The notes beneath the pieces are model-generated. The model did not search any database. It worked only from the letters and a program-made list of their open reading frames with translations, and had not been told where the DNA came from. A program made the translations under genes and the position numbers. Below are positions 13,153 through 14,651 of a stretch of 14,651 nt of DNA, one piece after another. The stretch comes from Kitasatospora phosalacinea (GTDB lineage Bacteria > Actinomycetota > Actinomycetes > Streptomycetales > Streptomycetaceae): NCBI RefSeq assembly GCF_000716545.1, contig NZ_JNWZ01000118.1:1-14651 (forward strand), given 5' to 3'. Numbering within the stretch: position 1 is the stretch's first letter; the number at the start of each line of letters is the position of its first letter.

Positions 13153-13177
13153 CTGCCCCGGTCGGGGAATCGGAAAC
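13153..13177 (-). promoter_or_regulatory. Candidate SigB-like promoter, P450 operon
   Basis: On the minus strand: GTTT, 15 bases, GGGCAG, then CCGACGGCC and the ATG at 13143. The -10-like box ends only nine bases before the start codon, so transcription would begin at or almost at the ATG. Confidence 0.5.
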
Positions 13178-13258
13178 GAGCCGGAACCGCCTGGAACCGA
13201 CCCTTCCCCCGGACGGCGGAGCCGCCCGGGCGCGGCGGGGGGACGGGCCCGGCCGGCC

Positions 13259-13570
13259 TCAGCCCGGGGGGTCGGCGAGCAGGTAGTCGGCGGTGCCGGT
13301 GAGGCGCAGCAGGCGGTCCAGGTGGGCGGGGCGGTGGTCGAGCCGCAGGCGGCGGCCGGCGGCGTCGACGTCGCGGCGGATCTGGAGCAGCGCGGACAGG
13401 CCCATGGAGTCGCACAGCGTCATGTCCGCGCAGTCCACCCGGACCACCTCGACCGGCGGGCGGGCCGCCAGGTGGGAGGTGACCGCCCGGACGAGCCCCT
13501 CGCAGCTCTCGTGGTCGAGTTCGCCCTCCACCGGGACGGTGGCCGTGCGGGGCTCGGCGTGGGTGTTCAC
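13259..13570 (-). CDS. STAS anti-sigma-factor antagonist
   Basis: This 103-residue single-domain STAS protein reads MNTHAEPRTATVPVEGELDH, ESCEGLVRAVTSHLAA, VEVVRVDCADMTLCDSMGLS, ALLQIRRDVDAAGRRLRLDH, HLDRLLRLTGTADYLL. The DSMGLSALL loop is the canonical DSxGL phosphorylation site (Ser55), so it should be switched by an anti-sigma kinase and, dephosphorylated, bind that kinase to free its sigma factor. GTG 13570 overlaps the cobalamin sensor's stop as GTGA, with GGGGGAGAG inside the preceding gene as ribosome site, so the two are co-translated, probably in fixed ratio. The physical coupling suggests the sensor acts on, or through, this antagonist. The much longer open frame upstream on the same strand is a GC artefact. 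A weak GC-rich inverted repeat near 13215-13240 may end the transcript. Confidence 0.9.
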   Translation of the reverse strand: MNTHAEPRTATVPVEGELDHESCEGLVRAVTSHLAARPPVEVVRVDCADMTLCDSMGLSALLQIRRDVDAAGRRLRLDHRPAHLDRLLRLTGTADYLLADPPG

Positions 13571-14634
13571 GCGCTCTCCCCCGCCCGCAGGGCGGCCGTC
13601 AGGGCGGCGACGCTGCGCGGCAGGTCGCGCAGCTGCTCGCGCAGGACGGTCAGCGCGGCGGCGAGCAGGGCGTCCGGGACGGCCCGGGCGGTCAGGACCT
13701 CCCTGGTCCAGCCGGTGAACGCGGTGAAGAGCTCCGGGTCGCCGGTGTAGAGGGCGACCGCCAGGTACTCGACGATGTGCGCCAGGTCGTCCTGGGTGTG
13801 CTCGCGCTGGAGCGGGGTGTAGGAGCGGACGGCGGGGTACTGCCGCTCCAGGGCGGCCATCACGGCGCCCACCAGTTCGCGGGAGCTGCGGGTGACCAGG
13901 GTGTACTCCTGGTCGGCGAGGTGCGGCAGGTCGTCGACGGGCTGGTGCGGGGAGGTGGGCAGCGGCAGCCCCCGGGCCAGGCGCTCGGCCGCGGCCCGGG
14001 CGTCGGGCGCCCAGGCGTCGGCGCCGAACAGCCGGGCCTGGCGGCCGTCCGGACCGAACGCTGCCCCGCCGGCGATGACCGGCACGCCGGCGGCCTGGGC
14101 GGCGGTGATGGCGGTGTGCGCGGCGGGCAGCCGGGGGGACAGCGAGGCGGACAGCGCCAGCGCGTCGGGGGCGGTGCGGTGCAGGTGCGCGATCAGGTGC
14201 GGGGTGGGGCACTGGGCGCCCAGGTAGTCGACCCGCCAGCCGCGCAGCGTCAGCACCTCGGCCAGCAGCCGGGCGGGGAAGGCGTGCCACTCCCCGTCGA
14301 CGCAGGCCACCGCGACCCGTCCGCGCTCGGGCGGGCGGGCGGCCGCGAACGCGGGGTGGCCGGCCACCAGGGCCACCACCCGCTCGTTGACGGCGGTGGC
14401 GGCGTGCTCCTGGATCACCGTGATCCGGTCGGCCGCCCACTCCCGCCCGATCCGCGCCTGGAGCGCCCCGATCACGTCGAGCAGCAGCGCCTCCGGATCC
14501 AGCCCCGCCTCCAGCGCCCCCACCGCGAGCGCGGCGGCCCGGGCCTGGTCACCGCTGGTGACGGCCTCCCACAGGTGCTCGGTGAGCACGGGGACGGCCT
14601 CGGGCGCGGGAGCGGGGGCGGGGATGAGGACGGG
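13567..14634 (-). CDS. Cobalamin-binding (CarH-like sensor) protein, 5' end cut by contig edge
   Basis: At least 355 residues are visible; the N terminus is missing because genomic sequence stops at 14634. A helical B12-cap domain (about 15-95) contains W66-x9-E76-H77 (WAADRITVIQEH), the signature of CarH/LitR photoreceptors, where the His is the upper ligand of adenosylcobalamin in the light state. A Rossmann B12-binding domain follows (about 105-222): GRVAVACVDGEWHAFPARLL with His117 as probable lower ligand, YLGAQCPTPHLIAHL, LSASLS and VIAGGAAF. The usual ExHxxG has Pro in place of Gly. No MerR DNA-binding domain is seen, although one could lie beyond the edge. The C-terminal region (about 240-345; HIVEYLAVALYTGDPELFTA, WTREVLTARAVP, LREQLRDLP) is helical and recalls the RsbR-type N-terminal globin-like domain, a tentative call. 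Overlaps the STAS gene. Confidence 0.8.
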   Translation of the reverse strand, partial: PVLIPAPAPAPEAVPVLTEHLWEAVTSGDQARAAALAVGALEAGLDPEALLLDVIGALQARIGREWAADRITVIQEHAATAVNERVVALVAGHPAFAAARPPERGRVAVACVDGEWHAFPARLLAEVLTLRGWRVDYLGAQCPTPHLIAHLHRTAPDALALSASLSPRLPAAHTAITAAQAAGVPVIAGGAAFGPDGRQARLFGADAWAPDARAAAERLARGLPLPTSPHQPVDDLPHLADQEYTLVTRSSRELVGAVMAALERQYPAVRSYTPLQREHTQDDLAHIVEYLAVALYTGDPELFTAFTGWTREVLTARAVPDALLAAALTVLREQLRDLPRSVAALTAALRAGESA

Positions 14635-14651
14635 CTGTCTCTTATACACAT
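14635..14651. other. Tn5/Nextera mosaic-end adapter residue (not genomic)
   Basis: CTGTCTCTTATACACAT equals the first 17 bases of the 19-bp Tn5 mosaic end used in Nextera library preparation. It is untrimmed adapter at the contig end. Translated on the minus strand it gives a false N terminus, MYKRQ, joined to the cobalamin protein. Confidence 0.97.

Noticed and set aside
13200..13258. Strong terminator after the STAS gene at 13259
   Set aside because: Only a short GGCGG/CCGCC stem with too small a loop is visible, so it was left as a remark instead of a feature.
13259..14440. 393-codon extension of the STAS frame
   Set aside because: Upstream of 13570 the translation is low-complexity Arg/Pro/Ala and lies out of frame within the cobalamin protein, which has clear motifs.
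14635..14649. ATG at 14649 as start of the cobalamin protein (MYKRQ...)
   Set aside because: These five codons are the reverse complement of the Tn5 mosaic-end adapter. The real start is beyond the contig.

Overview
This window is a high-GC contig from a Streptomycetaceae-type actinomycete (Streptomyces or Kitasatospora). Supporting signs are the extreme GC3, frequent GTG starts, a WhiB-family regulator, a SapA-like secreted protein, several Streptomyces-style conserved small proteins and stop/start-overlapping operons. The left edge cuts an IS5-type transposase. The right edge ends in 17 bases of the Tn5/Nextera mosaic end, which is not genomic.

Region 1 (about 1-6400) is a mobile-element graveyard. 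It holds a partial IS5-family transposase, a decapitated membrane-anchored protein, a Mu/IstA-type transposase C-terminal scrap, a 5'-truncated and frameshifted glycoside hydrolase, an intact SapA-like secreted protein, and an integrase-core (rve) transposase scrap with an internal stop. An Xis-like helix-turn-helix protein faces a 99-bp relic of an integrase 3' end. A larger tyrosine integrase follows, shortened and without its HxxR box. Two inverted, differently broken copies of one conserved membrane protein share a perfect 92-bp inverted repeat.

Region 2 (about 6600-9800) carries intact small genes: a DUF6328-like membrane protein, a hemerythrin-domain protein, a DUF4235-like membrane protein, a small acidic protein, a winged-helix regulator divergent from a STAS protein, and a WhiB-family protein.

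Region 3 (about 9830-14634, minus strand) holds two tightly packed gene groups. The first is a CYP152-type cytochrome P450, a YihY/BrkB membrane protein and an F420-dependent LLM oxidoreductase; the YihY and LLM genes overlap as ATGA, and the YihY start lies close behind the P450 stop. The second is a cobalamin-binding sensor with the CarH-like W-x9-EH motif, overlapping (GTGA) a STAS anti-sigma-factor antagonist.

A possible unifying theme is a stress or light regulon. Four genes or operons (hemerythrin, DUF4235-like, small acidic protein, P450 operon) carry the same SigB-like arrangement, GNNT-N15-GGG(T/C)AGCCG, and a variant precedes the membrane protein at 4130. The window also encodes two STAS proteins and a B12 sensor, the kind of parts that feed partner-switching control of such sigma factors. 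That functional link is inference; the motifs and gene overlaps are visible in the sequence.
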